From an uncultured Pseudomonadales bacterium (GTDB taxonomy: Bacteria > Pseudomonadota > Gammaproteobacteria > Pseudomonadales > Azotimanducaceae), in contig OY282460.1 in assembly GCA_958296295.1 (NCBI GenBank), positions 3,456,291-3,520,290 of the forward strand: a stretch of DNA of 64,000 bases, read 5' to 3'. A program made the position numbers and the translations under genes. This document shows, piece by piece, positions 54,882 through 63,933 of the stretch (positions within the stretch are counted from its first letter, which is position 1; every line of letters starts with the position of its first letter). Below the pieces are notes generated by a model, which made no database searches, was not told the DNA's origin, and saw nothing but the letters and a program-made list of their open reading frames with translations.

Positions 54882-57143
54882 TCACGGCCCGAACGTCTTG
54901 CTGAACCGCAGCCCGACCTCGCGGCGATCGTTGCTGTTGATGACCAGCACGGTGGGGTCCAAATCGAGTTTGGCGAGCGGATAGACCGCATCGCCGAGGT
55001 TGTGGCCGTACAGCGCCGCGTCCCAGCCGCCGTCCGGGCTGGTGTAGGCGAGGCTGGCGCTCGTCAACGCCAACGAGTCGATGCGGTTGAGCGGCGTGTT
55101 GATCGGTTGGCCGAACATGGCGCCGCGGCGGTAGTGATCAAGCCGCGCCGTCACCGCGCCTCCGCCCCGCAGCCGCCATTGCTTGCGCGGCGACACGGAC
55201 AGCGTGAAGTTGGGCGTGAGCGCCGGCGAATCGCCCACCGCGATGCCTTGCACGCGCTCGTCCACCTTCGAGATTTCGATGTCGATGTACCCGAACGCGA
55301 ACTCGACACGGGCATCTTCGGTGAGTTCCCACGCCCCCTCGAGTTCGATGCCGGTGGCCCTGGACTCGGCGGCGTTCTGCGTAAGCGTGAGGAAGCCTTG
55401 GCCGACCAACTCGTTCACTTGCACCGCCAGATCCTTGTAGGCAACGTGGAACAGCGCAGAGCGCAACGTCCACCGCTGGCCAAACGCGCCTTTCGCGCCG
55501 ATCTCGAAGGAATCCGCGGTGGTGTGGTCGAAGGCGGCGAACGTGTCCGGCCCGCCGAACGGCCGCGGCGGATAGCCGCCGGCTTGGTAGCCGCGCGCGT
55601 AGCTCGCGAAGATGTTCACGCCGTCGGCGAACCGCCAAGCCAGCGAGAGATCGCCCGTCACGGCGCTCCACTCGTCGCCGCGTCGCACCGGCGCGGGGAA
55701 GTAGTGCAGGAACCCGCTGCCGTTCTTGGCGTCTCGCGTGTGGCGAATGCCGACGCCCAGCGTCCAGCGCCGGCGAAACTCCACGTTCGCGTGCGCGAAC
55801 GCGGCGCGGCTTTGCGCCTCTTGGCGCAGCAGCAGCAAACCGTCGAAGTCGCTGGCGGGAATCACCGCCGGGCGCCCGTCCCCGACGCCGCCGGGCCGGA
55901 ACACGAACGGGCTGCGGTTGAACCCGTCCTCGTCGAAGGCGTACAAGCCGGCCACCCAGTCGCCCCACGAAGTGGCCCCGCTCAACAGCGCCTCCACCGT
56001 GATCTGATCGGCTTCGCCCCGCTCCGGGAACTCGATGAGCGTCGCCGCCACCTTCTCGTTGTCCAATCCGCCTTCGAACCACATGCTGCGCCCGCTCACG
56101 ATGGCGCGGGCGGTCAAGCCATCGGTCATGTGCCAATCGACGGTGAGCGAATAGCCGCGGGTCTCGTCCGCGGTGGACATCAGCTCGTTGTTGAGCGAAT
56201 GGGTGTCGTCCGGGTTCGCCGGCTGATCGCTCTGCCGCAGCCCGAAGCCGTTGTCCGGGTTGAAGACACGCACCACATGCGGCGTCACGCCTTGATCGGA
56301 ACGCGAGATGTCGGCGGTGGCAAGAACGCGCCAGCGGTCGTTCCCGTCCCAAAGCAGCGCGGCGCGTCCGAATCCTTGGAGAATCTCGCCAATCTCGGCC
56401 TCCGGGTTGGCGATGCCAAGGGCGCGGCCCACCCCGCCGCGGGACTTCACGCCGCCGGAGACGGTGAGCGCCAAGGCGTCGCGCAGGGCGACGTCCGCGA
56501 AGAAGTTGCCGTTGCGCCGCCCGAGGCTCCCCACTTTCAGGTCGATGCGCCCGGCGTCTTCCCCCGAGGGCTTGCGGGTGACGATGTTCAGCGCCCCGCC
56601 GAGCGTGTTGCGGCCGTGCAGACTGCCTTGCGGCCCGCGCACCACCTCCACATGCTCGATGTTCATCAAATCCATGTTGGCGCCCATGTTGCGGCCGAGG
56701 TACACGCCATCAAGGTAGATGCCCACCGCCGGATCAGTGGTGATGATGTGGTCTTGCAGGCCGATGCCGCGCATGAACACCGCGGCGTGGCCGGTGTTGC
56801 CCTGGCCGAAGTTCGTCTGCACGATGTTCGGGGCGAACTTCTCCACTTGGTTCAGCTCGGTGATGCCGCGGGCGCGGATGGCCTGCTCGTTCAGCACCGT
56901 GACGGAGAGGGGGATGTCGGCGAGCGACTCCTGGCGCCGGCGCGCCGTCACCACCACCTCTTCAATGGTCGGCCCGGCCGACGCTTCGGCGGCGGTTGCG
57001 GTGACGGTGGAGGGGGCCAGCGCGCCGAGCAAAGCGATAGCGGCGGTCAACAGCGGCGTGCCGTTGTCGCGACCCACCCTCACGGTCGTTCGCGGAAGCT
57101 GGCGAATCGGCGCCGGCCCGAGCAGCGGGCCGTTTCGTCCCAT
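54882..57143 (-). CDS. TonB-dependent outer membrane receptor
   Basis: 753 residues. Signal region with a hydrophobic core (LLTAAIALLGALAPS), then a TonB-box-like IEEVVVTARRR, plug domain (LNEQAIRARGITELNQVEKF, VEVVRGPQGSLHGRNTLGGA) and a C-terminal beta barrel ending in the aromatic VGLRFSKTF. It imports an unknown ligand such as a siderophore or glycan piece using TonB energy. No neighbouring transport genes point to the ligand. Confidence 0.9.
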   Translation of the reverse strand: MGRNGPLLGPAPIRQLPRTTVRVGRDNGTPLLTAAIALLGALAPSTVTATAAEASAGPTIEEVVVTARRRQESLADIPLSVTVLNEQAIRARGITELNQVEKFAPNIVQTNFGQGNTGHAAVFMRGIGLQDHIITTDPAVGIYLDGVYLGRNMGANMDLMNIEHVEVVRGPQGSLHGRNTLGGALNIVTRKPSGEDAGRIDLKVGSLGRRNGNFFADVALRDALALTVSGGVKSRGGVGRALGIANPEAEIGEILQGFGRAALLWDGNDRWRVLATADISRSDQGVTPHVVRVFNPDNGFGLRQSDQPANPDDTHSLNNELMSTADETRGYSLTVDWHMTDGLTARAIVSGRSMWFEGGLDNEKVAATLIEFPERGEADQITVEALLSGATSWGDWVAGLYAFDEDGFNRSPFVFRPGGVGDGRPAVIPASDFDGLLLLRQEAQSRAAFAHANVEFRRRWTLGVGIRHTRDAKNGSGFLHYFPAPVRRGDEWSAVTGDLSLAWRFADGVNIFASYARGYQAGGYPPRPFGGPDTFAAFDHTTADSFEIGAKGAFGQRWTLRSALFHVAYKDLAVQVNELVGQGFLTLTQNAAESRATGIELEGAWELTEDARVEFAFGYIDIEISKVDERVQGIAVGDSPALTPNFTLSVSPRKQWRLRGGGAVTARLDHYRRGAMFGQPINTPLNRIDSLALTSASLAYTSPDGGWDAALYGHNLGDAVYPLAKLDLDPTVLVINSNDRREVGLRFSKTFGP

Positions 57144-57229
57144 TGGGCTAGGAGTCCGCGCCGCGGAAACGGCGCAGAGTCTTGGCGCCGAGGTGAGCGT
57201 AGCGAACGTTGGACATGTGCTTTAGCACG

Positions 57230-57502
57230 CTAGCGGTCTTTTTCGGGGTGCCGGACGGAACCCTCATCCTCCTGCACCCGCCGCACCGCCTCCAACGCCA
57301 ACGCCAGCAGCTCTGCATCCAGCATCGCCGGATTCGAATCGGGATCGGCCAGCACCGCCTTCGCGTACTTCGTCGTTGCCGCGGTCAGCGCTCGGAACGC
57401 CTCCTCGAACTCTTCTTCGCGCTCCCGCTGGCTGCTCTCGCGGTCTGCGGCCCGTGCGCCGGTGGTTCTTCCGACGTTCCTCCCACCTTTTCGTTTGGCC
57501 AT
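57230..57502 (-). CDS. Small charged coiled-coil protein
   Basis: 90 residues from the ATG at 57502: basic start MAKRKGGRNVGRTTGARA, then a helical acidic stretch (SSQREREEEFEEAFRALTAA) and LDAELLALALEAVRRVQEDE. No family recognised. It could be a small nucleic-acid-associated or structural protein. Coding status is likely but not certain. Confidence 0.5.
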   Translation of the reverse strand: MAKRKGGRNVGRTTGARAADRESSQREREEEFEEAFRALTAATTKYAKAVLADPDSNPAMLDAELLALALEAVRRVQEDEGSVRHPEKDR

Positions 57503-57695
57503 ATCGGGCTCCTTCCCTTGGCTGTTCGACACCGCCAAGAATACGCCAACCGCTCTTGGGTCCGCCACCGGGTGGTCGTCGTTTCGTCGTTCCGTCGTTC
57601 CCATCCACTGTTTCGGAGATTCGGAGAAACCTGCAGCGGCCCCGCCGGCGTTTGCGGCTACAATGCGCCCGCCAACCTGTTTCGCTGGTCTCGCC

Positions 57696-58214
57696 ATGGC
57701 CGAGCAGACTTTCGCCGCCCGCTGCGTCGCCAACAACGCCCACTACGCCGACGCCTACCACCACACCGGCGCGAAGGCCGCGCCGCGCCAACGGGCGGCT
57801 GTCGTAACGTGCATGGACGCGCGCATCGATCCGGCCCAGCTGCTCGGCTTGGAGGAAGGCGACGCCCACGTGATCCGCAACGCCGGCGGCGTGGTGACGG
57901 AGGACGTGATCCGCTCGCTGGTGATCTCGCAACGGCTCTTGGGCACGCGGGAGATAGTGCTCATCCAACACACCGATTGCGGGATGACCACTTTCCAGGA
58001 CGACGACCTCAAAGCGGGCATCCTGGCCGATACGGGCCTGCGGCCTGCGTTCGCGTTCGAGGCGTTCCGCGACCCGTACTTGGATGTGCGCCAATCCATG
58101 CGCCGGATTCTGGCGTGCCCCTTCCTGCCGGCCGGCGATCAGGTTCGCGGTTTCGTGTGCGACGTCCAGACCGGCCGCCTGCGCGAAGTCGAAAGCGGGG
58201 AATCCCGTGCCTGA
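57696..58214 (+). CDS. Beta-class carbonic anhydrase
   Basis: 172 residues. Zinc ligands and the Asp-Arg dyad are visible in VVTCMDARID and in IQHTDCGM, with GGVVTEDVIRSLVISQRLLG between. It interconverts CO2 and bicarbonate. The start is the ATG at 57696; an ATG at 57663 is possible. The last eight bases overlap the GTG start of the next gene, suggesting coupled expression. Confidence 0.85.
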   Translation: MAEQTFAARCVANNAHYADAYHHTGAKAAPRQRAAVVTCMDARIDPAQLLGLEEGDAHVIRNAGGVVTEDVIRSLVISQRLLGTREIVLIQHTDCGMTTFQDDDLKAGILADTGLRPAFAFEAFRDPYLDVRQSMRRILACPFLPAGDQVRGFVCDVQTGRLREVESGESRA

Positions 58215-59124
58215 ATCAACCGTCACCGTGCTCGACGGCGGCATGGGCGGCGAGATCCAAAGCCGCCTGCCGAACGCCACGCACGGATTGTGGTCCGCCA
58301 CCGCGCTCATCGAACAACCGCAAATGGTCGAGGACATTCACCGCGAATACATCGACGCCGGCGCGGAGGTGATCACCACCAACACCTATTCCACGATACC
58401 GAGCTATCTGGAAAAAGCCGGCCTCGGCGCGCGCTGGCTGGAGCTCACCCGCTTGGCCGCCCGCCTGGCGCGACAGGAGGCGGACGCCGCGCCGCGCAAG
58501 GTGCGCGTGGCCGCGTCCTTGCCACCGTTGGAGGAGAGCTACCGGGCGGATCTGGTGCCGGCCACCGCCGACGCCCGCCCGGTGTACGAACGCATGGTGG
58601 CGGCAATGGTGGACGACGCGGATCTTTTCCTGTGCGAGACCATGTCCTCGGCCCAAGAAGCCCACAACGCCGCCAGCGCCGCGGTGGCGCATGGGCGCGG
58701 CAAGCGGGTGGTCGTCTCTTGGACGCTGGACGAAACGCCCGGCGCCGGCCTTCGCAGCGGCGAGACCGTCAGCGAGGCGGTTGCGCGGCTGGACGGCCTC
58801 CCGATAGCCGCATTCCTTTTCAACTGCACCCACCCGGAAGCCATCGAAGCCGGCCTGGCCGAGCTTCGGCCCCTCACCGACAAGCCGATAGGCTGCTATC
58901 CGAACCGCCTGAACCGCGTGCCGGACGGCTGGGCGTTGGACAACAACCTCGTCACGGGCCTTCGCGCCGACCTGCCGGCCGAGTTGTACGTGGAATCCAT
59001 CGTGCGTTGCGTGCGACTCGGCGCCACCATCGTCGGCGGCTGTTGCGGCATCGGCCCGGCGGACATCGCGGCGCTGGTGGAACGCTTGCGCCGGGCGGGC
59101 CAAGCCGCGGGCACCCCGGCCTAA
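58207..59124 (+). CDS. Homocysteine S-methyltransferase family protein
   Basis: 305 residues from the GTG at 58207. It shows TVLDGGMGGEIQSR, ITTNTYSTIPSYL, and the three zinc Cys ligands, FNCTHPEA and GGCCGIGP. Members move a methyl group from S-methylmethionine, SAM or betaine to homocysteine. The methyl donor is not given by sequence. It overlaps the carbonic anhydrase stop by 8 bp. Confidence 0.85.
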   Translation: MPESTVTVLDGGMGGEIQSRLPNATHGLWSATALIEQPQMVEDIHREYIDAGAEVITTNTYSTIPSYLEKAGLGARWLELTRLAARLARQEADAAPRKVRVAASLPPLEESYRADLVPATADARPVYERMVAAMVDDADLFLCETMSSAQEAHNAASAAVAHGRGKRVVVSWTLDETPGAGLRSGETVSEAVARLDGLPIAAFLFNCTHPEAIEAGLAELRPLTDKPIGCYPNRLNRVPDGWALDNNLVTGLRADLPAELYVESIVRCVRLGATIVGGCCGIGPADIAALVERLRRAGQAAGTPA

Positions 59125-59153
59125 GCTCCCATAGAACCGCGCGAACGCAGCGG

Positions 59154-59516
59154 TCAACGCTCCGGTTGCTTGCCGGTGACGTATCCGCCAAGACCCAACC
59201 CCACCCTGCGAGGCGCCGTTCGATGGCTTGCCAAAGGCCACGTCATGTCTAACAGCCGCAGTCCATGTCTGCGCTCTCGAACCATGTTCTTGCGTCTGAA
59301 GGCGGTATGGGATCCGTCATGTTCTCCCGGCACACAACCACGTCGACCCGCCGGCTCTCTCCCCTGTTGCCCCAACGGCCACTCCACATCCCTCGCCTCG
59401 CGTCCCGCTTCGAGCTTGGTTCCACGGTCAATGCGCAGCGTCATGAACAGAAAGATGCCGGTTATCGTCACCGTCGTCATGGCGATGAACACCGAAAGCG
59501 TGGGCGTGTAGTCCAC
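59154..59516 (-). CDS. Possible small membrane protein (weak)
   Basis: A 120-codon frame from a GTG at 59516 begins VDYTPTLSVFIAMTTVTITG then IFLFMTLRID, one convincing membrane helix, followed by low-complexity charged sequence. It may be a real small protein, or the decayed start of a larger one. I cannot name a family. Confidence 0.3.
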   Translation of the reverse strand: MDYTPTLSVFIAMTTVTITGIFLFMTLRIDRGTKLEAGREARDVEWPLGQQGREPAGRRGCVPGEHDGSHTAFRRKNMVRERRHGLRLLDMTWPLASHRTAPRRVGLGLGGYVTGKQPER

Positions 59517-59590
59517 CGCGCCGCTTGCTATCGCCGGCCGTCGCCGGCCCGGCACCGTGGAACCGCGCCCGCGGTCGGAAAGGTTGGGAC

Positions 59591-60580
59591 TCAGGGCGCG
59601 AGCGTCCGGGCCACGCGAAACCCGATGATGGGGCTGCGGACGCCGGCGGTGTTTCTGAGCCGGTTCGCGGCGCGAAGGAGCGATGGATCGAAGTACCACG
59701 AGCCGCCGCGGTTGACGCGCTGGGCGCAAGCGCCGCTCCTCCACGCGCTCCCGTCCGATGGCGCTCCCACGTAGCTGTTGTTCCAGCAGTCCTCCGTCCA
59801 CTCCTGCACGTTGCCGTGCATGTCGTGCAGGCCCCAAGCGTTCGCCGGGAAACCGCCCACGGGGGCAGTCCTGCTGTCGTCCCATTCGCTGCCGCACCGC
59901 TGGCAGTTGGCCCGGTTGACGCCGATGTCGGCGCCCCAGCTGTACGCCGTCGCCGTCCCGGCGCGAGCGACGTACTCCCACTCGGACTCCGTCGGCAACC
60001 GGTACGCTTGGCCCGTCCGCTGCGACAGCCACGCCACATACGCTTTGGCGTGGTTCCAACTCATGTGGATGACCGGGCGACGTCCCCGGCCCCAGCCTTC
60101 ATCGCTTGGCGAGTAGCCTCCGCAGCCGCCGGCGGCCACGCAAGCGTCCCACTCGGCGAAGGTCACCTCGTACCTGCCCACCGCGAACGGCGCGCTGAAC
60201 GTTACCGCGTGCATCGGGCCCTCGTTGCCGTGACGTCCCGGTTCGTCGGTCGGCGAACCCATCCGGTACTGTCCCGCCGGCACCACCACCATTTCCGGGC
60301 ACTCCGGGCAGTCCCGAAAACGCCGCCCGACTTCCGACGAAACATTCTTCCATCCTTCCTCGGAGTCTTCCGCCCCTGGCGCTGGCGCGTCGCTGGCGTG
60401 GGAGTTGCTGCAAGAGGCGAACGTCAAGGCACCTGTTAACCAAAGCCGCACGACCCGCCGAGCACGGCCAAGGGAAGATGCCGTGCGGGATTGTGCGGAG
60501 GATAGGCGCGGTGCCGCCGCAGCCAACCCACTGCGGCAAGCACAAGTCCCAAGGCTCGCATCATTGAAGGCTTGCATCAC
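59591..60580 (-). CDS. FGE-sulfatase (SUMF1) domain protein, likely lipoprotein
   Basis: The C-terminal ~240 residues form the formylglycine-generating/SUMF1 fold: MVVVPAGQYRMGSPTDEPGR, RYEVTFAEWDACV, VIHMSWNHAKAYVAWLS, YRLPTESEWEYVARAGT, MHGNVQEWTEDCW and NRGGSWYF. Ahead of it is a hydrophobic stretch ending LTFASC, which could be a lipoprotein signal if translation starts at an internal GTG (60451). The annotated start follows the DUF3108-like stop by 7 bp. Most such proteins are not true sulfatase activators; no sulfatase gene is nearby, so a regulatory or structural role is possible. Confidence 0.8.
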   Translation of the reverse strand: MMQAFNDASLGTCACRSGLAAAAPRLSSAQSRTASSLGRARRVVRLWLTGALTFASCSNSHASDAPAPGAEDSEEGWKNVSSEVGRRFRDCPECPEMVVVPAGQYRMGSPTDEPGRHGNEGPMHAVTFSAPFAVGRYEVTFAEWDACVAAGGCGGYSPSDEGWGRGRRPVIHMSWNHAKAYVAWLSQRTGQAYRLPTESEWEYVARAGTATAYSWGADIGVNRANCQRCGSEWDDSRTAPVGGFPANAWGLHDMHGNVQEWTEDCWNNSYVGAPSDGSAWRSGACAQRVNRGGSWYFDPSLLRAANRLRNTAGVRSPIIGFRVARTLAP

Positions 60581-60587
60581 TGTCGAG

Positions 60588-61286
60588 CTACCGGCTCTGG
60601 TTGACCTCCTGCCCGTCGGTGCGCAGGCGCAGCACGATGTCCGGCAACACCGGTATGCGCACGCGAATGCGCACGGGAATGCGACGGCCTTGCCACGGGG
60701 CCATCCACAGGGAGATGCGGCGCACGGTGCCGTCCTCGTAGCGAAAACGGTAGTCGCAACGGGTGCTGGCGCCGCTGTAGTAGTGCGGCTTTTGGCTCAG
60801 CGCTTGGCTCGCGGTGCGGGTTAGCCGCAACTGGTAGAGGTCTTCGCCATCGTGGGCGCCTGTCTCCTTGAGGCAGTGCGGGGCGAGAAACAGCACGGAC
60901 ATGAGATCCGAACCCGGCGGGCCGGGCCGCGTTTTGGATTCGCGGTCGGTCGCGTGGATGGTGGTCCTCCGGCGAGTGGCCAGCAGCACTTCCCGGTCCT
61001 TGCCGTCTTCCTCGAACAAGAGGTAGGCGTCGGTTTCGGGAAAGCCGTTCACCATCCGCCCTGTCGCGGCGAAGGTTCCCCGCCACGAGAAGAAGCGATC
61101 CATGGTGCCGCTGGTGGCCACCGTGCCGTCCAGCTCGTACCTTGCCGCCGGCCGCAGGTTGGCGCGCAGTTGCCCGGCGCGCATCCAAGCCACCTTCACG
61201 TCGTAGCGCAAGCGCAGCTCGTCGCCCGTCGGCCCCGGGTCTGCCGCGGCGAACGCCGGCGTGGCGAGCAGCCCGGCGGCGATCAT
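60588..61286 (-). CDS. DUF3108-like exported protein
   Basis: 232 residues from the ATG at 61286. A short hydrophobic N-terminus (MIAAGLLATPAFAAAD) precedes LRYDVKVAWMRAGQLRANLR, GTMDRFFSWRGTFAATG, VLLATRRRTTIHATD, LAPHCLKETG and a C-terminal beta segment PVRIRVRIPVLPDIVLRLR, the DUF3108 pattern of periplasmic proteins of unknown role. The signal is short, so the start may be further upstream (up to 61442). It precedes the SUMF1-domain gene by 7 bp. Confidence 0.7.
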   Translation of the reverse strand: MIAAGLLATPAFAAADPGPTGDELRLRYDVKVAWMRAGQLRANLRPAARYELDGTVATSGTMDRFFSWRGTFAATGRMVNGFPETDAYLLFEEDGKDREVLLATRRRTTIHATDRESKTRPGPPGSDLMSVLFLAPHCLKETGAHDGEDLYQLRLTRTASQALSQKPHYYSGASTRCDYRFRYEDGTVRRISLWMAPWQGRRIPVRIRVRIPVLPDIVLRLRTDGQEVNQSR

Positions 61287-61500
61287 TCTGGCCAGACAAG
61301 ACCACCTCGAGCGGAATGCAGGATCACACGGGCGGTGGCGCGGCTGGTGCCGCACGCAACAGAAAGTCACGGGAGTCGGGCACAACAACAGCGAGAGTGA
61401 TTCACTCGGTGCGCGGATGATAGCGTAGCGGCCTTGCGGCATCCCGCGGCTTGGCGGTGGTTGCGATGGTTTGCGCCGTCAAGCGGTAGAGTTCCCGCCC

Positions 61501-62541
61501 ATGCGCATATGCCAGATCATGGGCGGCGACGAGGATGGCGGCTTGGAGACGCACTTCGCGCACCTCGCCAACGCCTTGGCGGCACTCGGCGACGACGTTT
61601 CGGCCATCGCCCATCCGCGCTATCGAGCGCAGTTCGATGCCGGGGTGCGCTTCCACCCCTTGGATCTCACGCGGTCGCGCCGCAATCCCCTGCTGCGGCT
61701 ACGCCTTCGCCGCCTCCTGCGGGCGATCGGGCCGGAAATCGCGCACGCCCATGGCGGCAAGGCCGCGCACCTCCTGAGAGCCGCTCGGCCGCCGATGCGC
61801 GTGGTCGGCACCGTTCACGGCGTGAAGCGGGACTTGTCGGCCTACGCGCGGTTCGATGCCGCCATCGGCGTCAGCGCGGGCGTTCTCGACACCTTGGCGC
61901 ATCCCCGCAAAGTCGTCGTCCACAACGGCGTCGGGCCACCGCCGCCCCCGGTCTCGGCGTCCGCCTTGCGGCAGCGGTTCGGTATTCCCGAAGGTCGAAC
62001 CGTCACCGTGGCGGTGGGACGGCTCGTGCCGGTGAAGGGATACCGGCGCCTGATCACGCTTTGGCACGCCGGTCTTGGCCATCTCTTGATCGTCGGCGAC
62101 GGGCCGCAGCGCGCCGAGCTGTCGGCGCTCGCCAAAGGCAAGCCGGTGACGCTGGCCGGCTTCCAAGCGGATGCGCGGGCGTTGATGGGGGCCGCGGATT
62201 TGATGGTGTTCGCGTCCGAGCGCGAGGGTTTCAGTTACGCGATGGCGGAGGCGCTGCGGGCGCGGCTGCCGATCGTGGCGACGCCGGTGCCCGGAGCGGC
62301 CGAGCTGCTGCCCGATAGCCACTTGGCCCCGCCGGAAGCGTTGGCGGCAACGCTCGCCCGCTGTTTGGCGGACATTGAAGGCAGCCGGGCGCGGATGCGC
62401 GAGCTTTTCGACTGGGCGGCGCGGGCGCTCACCGTCGAGCGCATGGCCGCGGCAACCCGGAAGGTCTACGCGGATGTGCTGGCTTCGCCAAAGCCGAAGC
62501 GAACCGTGATGATTCGTTTCCCGCCAGTTTTATGCGCTTGA
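61501..62541 (+). CDS. GT4-like glycosyltransferase
   Basis: 346 residues with two Rossmann domains. N-terminal: ICQIMGGDEDGGLETHFAHL and IAHAHGGKAAHLL. C-terminal: VAVGRLVPVKGYRRLI, LLIVGDGPQRAELSALA, and the donor-binding EREGFSYAMAEALRARLPIV. Family GT4 enzymes add sugars to lipopolysaccharide or other glycans using nucleotide sugars. It stands alone here. The ATG at 61501 starts directly at the first strand. Confidence 0.85.
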   Translation: MRICQIMGGDEDGGLETHFAHLANALAALGDDVSAIAHPRYRAQFDAGVRFHPLDLTRSRRNPLLRLRLRRLLRAIGPEIAHAHGGKAAHLLRAARPPMRVVGTVHGVKRDLSAYARFDAAIGVSAGVLDTLAHPRKVVVHNGVGPPPPPVSASALRQRFGIPEGRTVTVAVGRLVPVKGYRRLITLWHAGLGHLLIVGDGPQRAELSALAKGKPVTLAGFQADARALMGAADLMVFASEREGFSYAMAEALRARLPIVATPVPGAAELLPDSHLAPPEALAATLARCLADIEGSRARMRELFDWAARALTVERMAAATRKVYADVLASPKPKRTVMIRFPPVLCA

Positions 62542-62574
62542 AAATGGGCTTCTGAGACACTTTTTAGTACATGA

Positions 62575-62615
62575 AAGTGGCATACTAGGTTCTACGCACT
62601 CTAAAGCGGCCACTT
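62575..62615. promoter_or_regulatory. Inverted repeat before the DUF4143 ATPase gene
   Basis: AAGTGGC (62575-62581) and GCCACTT (62609-62615) form a 7-bp inverted repeat with a 27-base spacer, ending one base before the ATG. The AT-rich spacer contains CATACT, a possible -10. It could be an operator or an RNA hairpin that covers the start. Confidence 0.4.
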
Positions 62616-62616
62616 C

Positions 62617-63933
62617 ATGCTGCCACGGCTGGCGCTGGCGGAGCTCGCCAAATGGAAGCGGCAGGCGGCCCGCAAGCCGCTGTTGATCGACGGCGCGCGG
62701 CAGGTGGGCAAGTCCTGGCTGGTGGGCAAACTCTTCGGCCCAAGCGAGTTCCGAAAAGTCCATTGGCTGGATTTCCGTGCCGAGCCCCGCTTGGAGAGCC
62801 TGTTCGCCGAAAGCCTGGATCCCGCCGCGATCATTGCCAACATCGAAGTGGAACTGAGCGAGCGTGTCGATGCGGCCAAGGACCTGCTGTTCTTCGACGA
62901 AGTCGCGGAGTGTCAGCGGGCCGTGGATTCCCTGAAGTACTTCGCGGAGCGCCTGCCAAGCGCCTTCGTTTGCGCGTCGGGTTCCAACATCGGGCTGCTC
63001 GGTTCGTTTCCGGTAGGCAAGGTGCAGGAACTGGAGCTGTTTCCACTGTGCTTCGAGGAGTTCCTGATGGCGGCGGGGCGGGCACCGTTGCTGGAGACGT
63101 TCCAAGCCAGGCGCCGCAATGCCGCAACGCATGCCGCCTTGTGGCCGCTGCTGCTGGACTACTACTTCGTCGGCGGCATGCCCGAAGCGGTAGCCACTTG
63201 GTTTGCACCGGAACCAAGCCCACTGGAGCGCGCCGAGAGGGTGGCGGCCATTCACCGCAACCTCGTCGCCGGTTACCGGCGCGACTTCGGCAAGTACGCC
63301 GGCCGCCGGAACGCGCAGCACATAGAGCGGGTATTCGATAGCGTGCCCGTCCAACTTGCCGTGAACCGGGACGGTTCCGTCGCCCGCTATCGGTTCAAAG
63401 GCGTGCTGCCGCATCAGCAGCGCTACCGGGATCTGGCCGGCCCCATCGACTGGCTTCAAGCGGCACGGCTGGTGTGGAAGTGCTTCCCGGTGGAGGGCAA
63501 GCCGGAAGCGCCGTTGAGCGCGGGGGCCAAAGCCAACCGCTTTCGACTGTACTTTTTCGACGTGGGCCTGCTCGGACACATGCTTGGCATGAGCTATGCC
63601 GACCAAAGGGTGCGGCGTGCGAGCTACGCGAGCAAAGGCTACGTCGCCGAAAATTTCGTGCAGACGGAGCTTTGCGCCCGTTTCGGGCATCCAACCTATG
63701 GCTGGTTCGCCGGTCGCGCCGAGGTGGAGTTCCTACACCGCTGCCGTAGCGGGGAACTCGTGCCCGTGGAGGTGAAGAGCGGCAGCCGCACCCAAGCGCG
63801 CAGCCTGCGCTCCTACATCGAACGCTATGCGCCGAATCGGGCCATCAAGCTCATCGGCGGCGCCGGTGGCGGGCACTCGGGGCCCATCGAGACATGGCCG
63901 TTGTATGACGCTCAGTTCTTGGCGGAGTTGTAG
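62617..63933 (+). CDS. AAA_14/DUF4143 ATPase
   Basis: 438 residues. The N-terminal ATPase has Walker A LIDGARQVGKSWLVGKLF and Walker B DLLFFDEVAECQRAV. A winged-helix-like DUF4143 region follows (LLDYYFVGGMPEAVATWF, VAGYRRDFGKYAG, YFFDVGLLGHMLGMSYAD) and the C-terminus carries a PD-(D/E)XK-like motif (AEVEFLHRCRSGELVPVEVK). The family is widespread and its role unsettled. The GGDE of other members is absent. The inverted repeat upstream suggests its own control. Confidence 0.85.
   Translation: MLPRLALAELAKWKRQAARKPLLIDGARQVGKSWLVGKLFGPSEFRKVHWLDFRAEPRLESLFAESLDPAAIIANIEVELSERVDAAKDLLFFDEVAECQRAVDSLKYFAERLPSAFVCASGSNIGLLGSFPVGKVQELELFPLCFEEFLMAAGRAPLLETFQARRRNAATHAALWPLLLDYYFVGGMPEAVATWFAPEPSPLERAERVAAIHRNLVAGYRRDFGKYAGRRNAQHIERVFDSVPVQLAVNRDGSVARYRFKGVLPHQQRYRDLAGPIDWLQAARLVWKCFPVEGKPEAPLSAGAKANRFRLYFFDVGLLGHMLGMSYADQRVRRASYASKGYVAENFVQTELCARFGHPTYGWFAGRAEVEFLHRCRSGELVPVEVKSGSRTQARSLRSYIERYAPNRAIKLIGGAGGGHSGPIETWPLYDAQFLAEL

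Noticed and set aside
54744..57233. 829-codon plus-strand frame opposite the TonB receptor
   Set aside because: Antisense shadow without recognisable domains.
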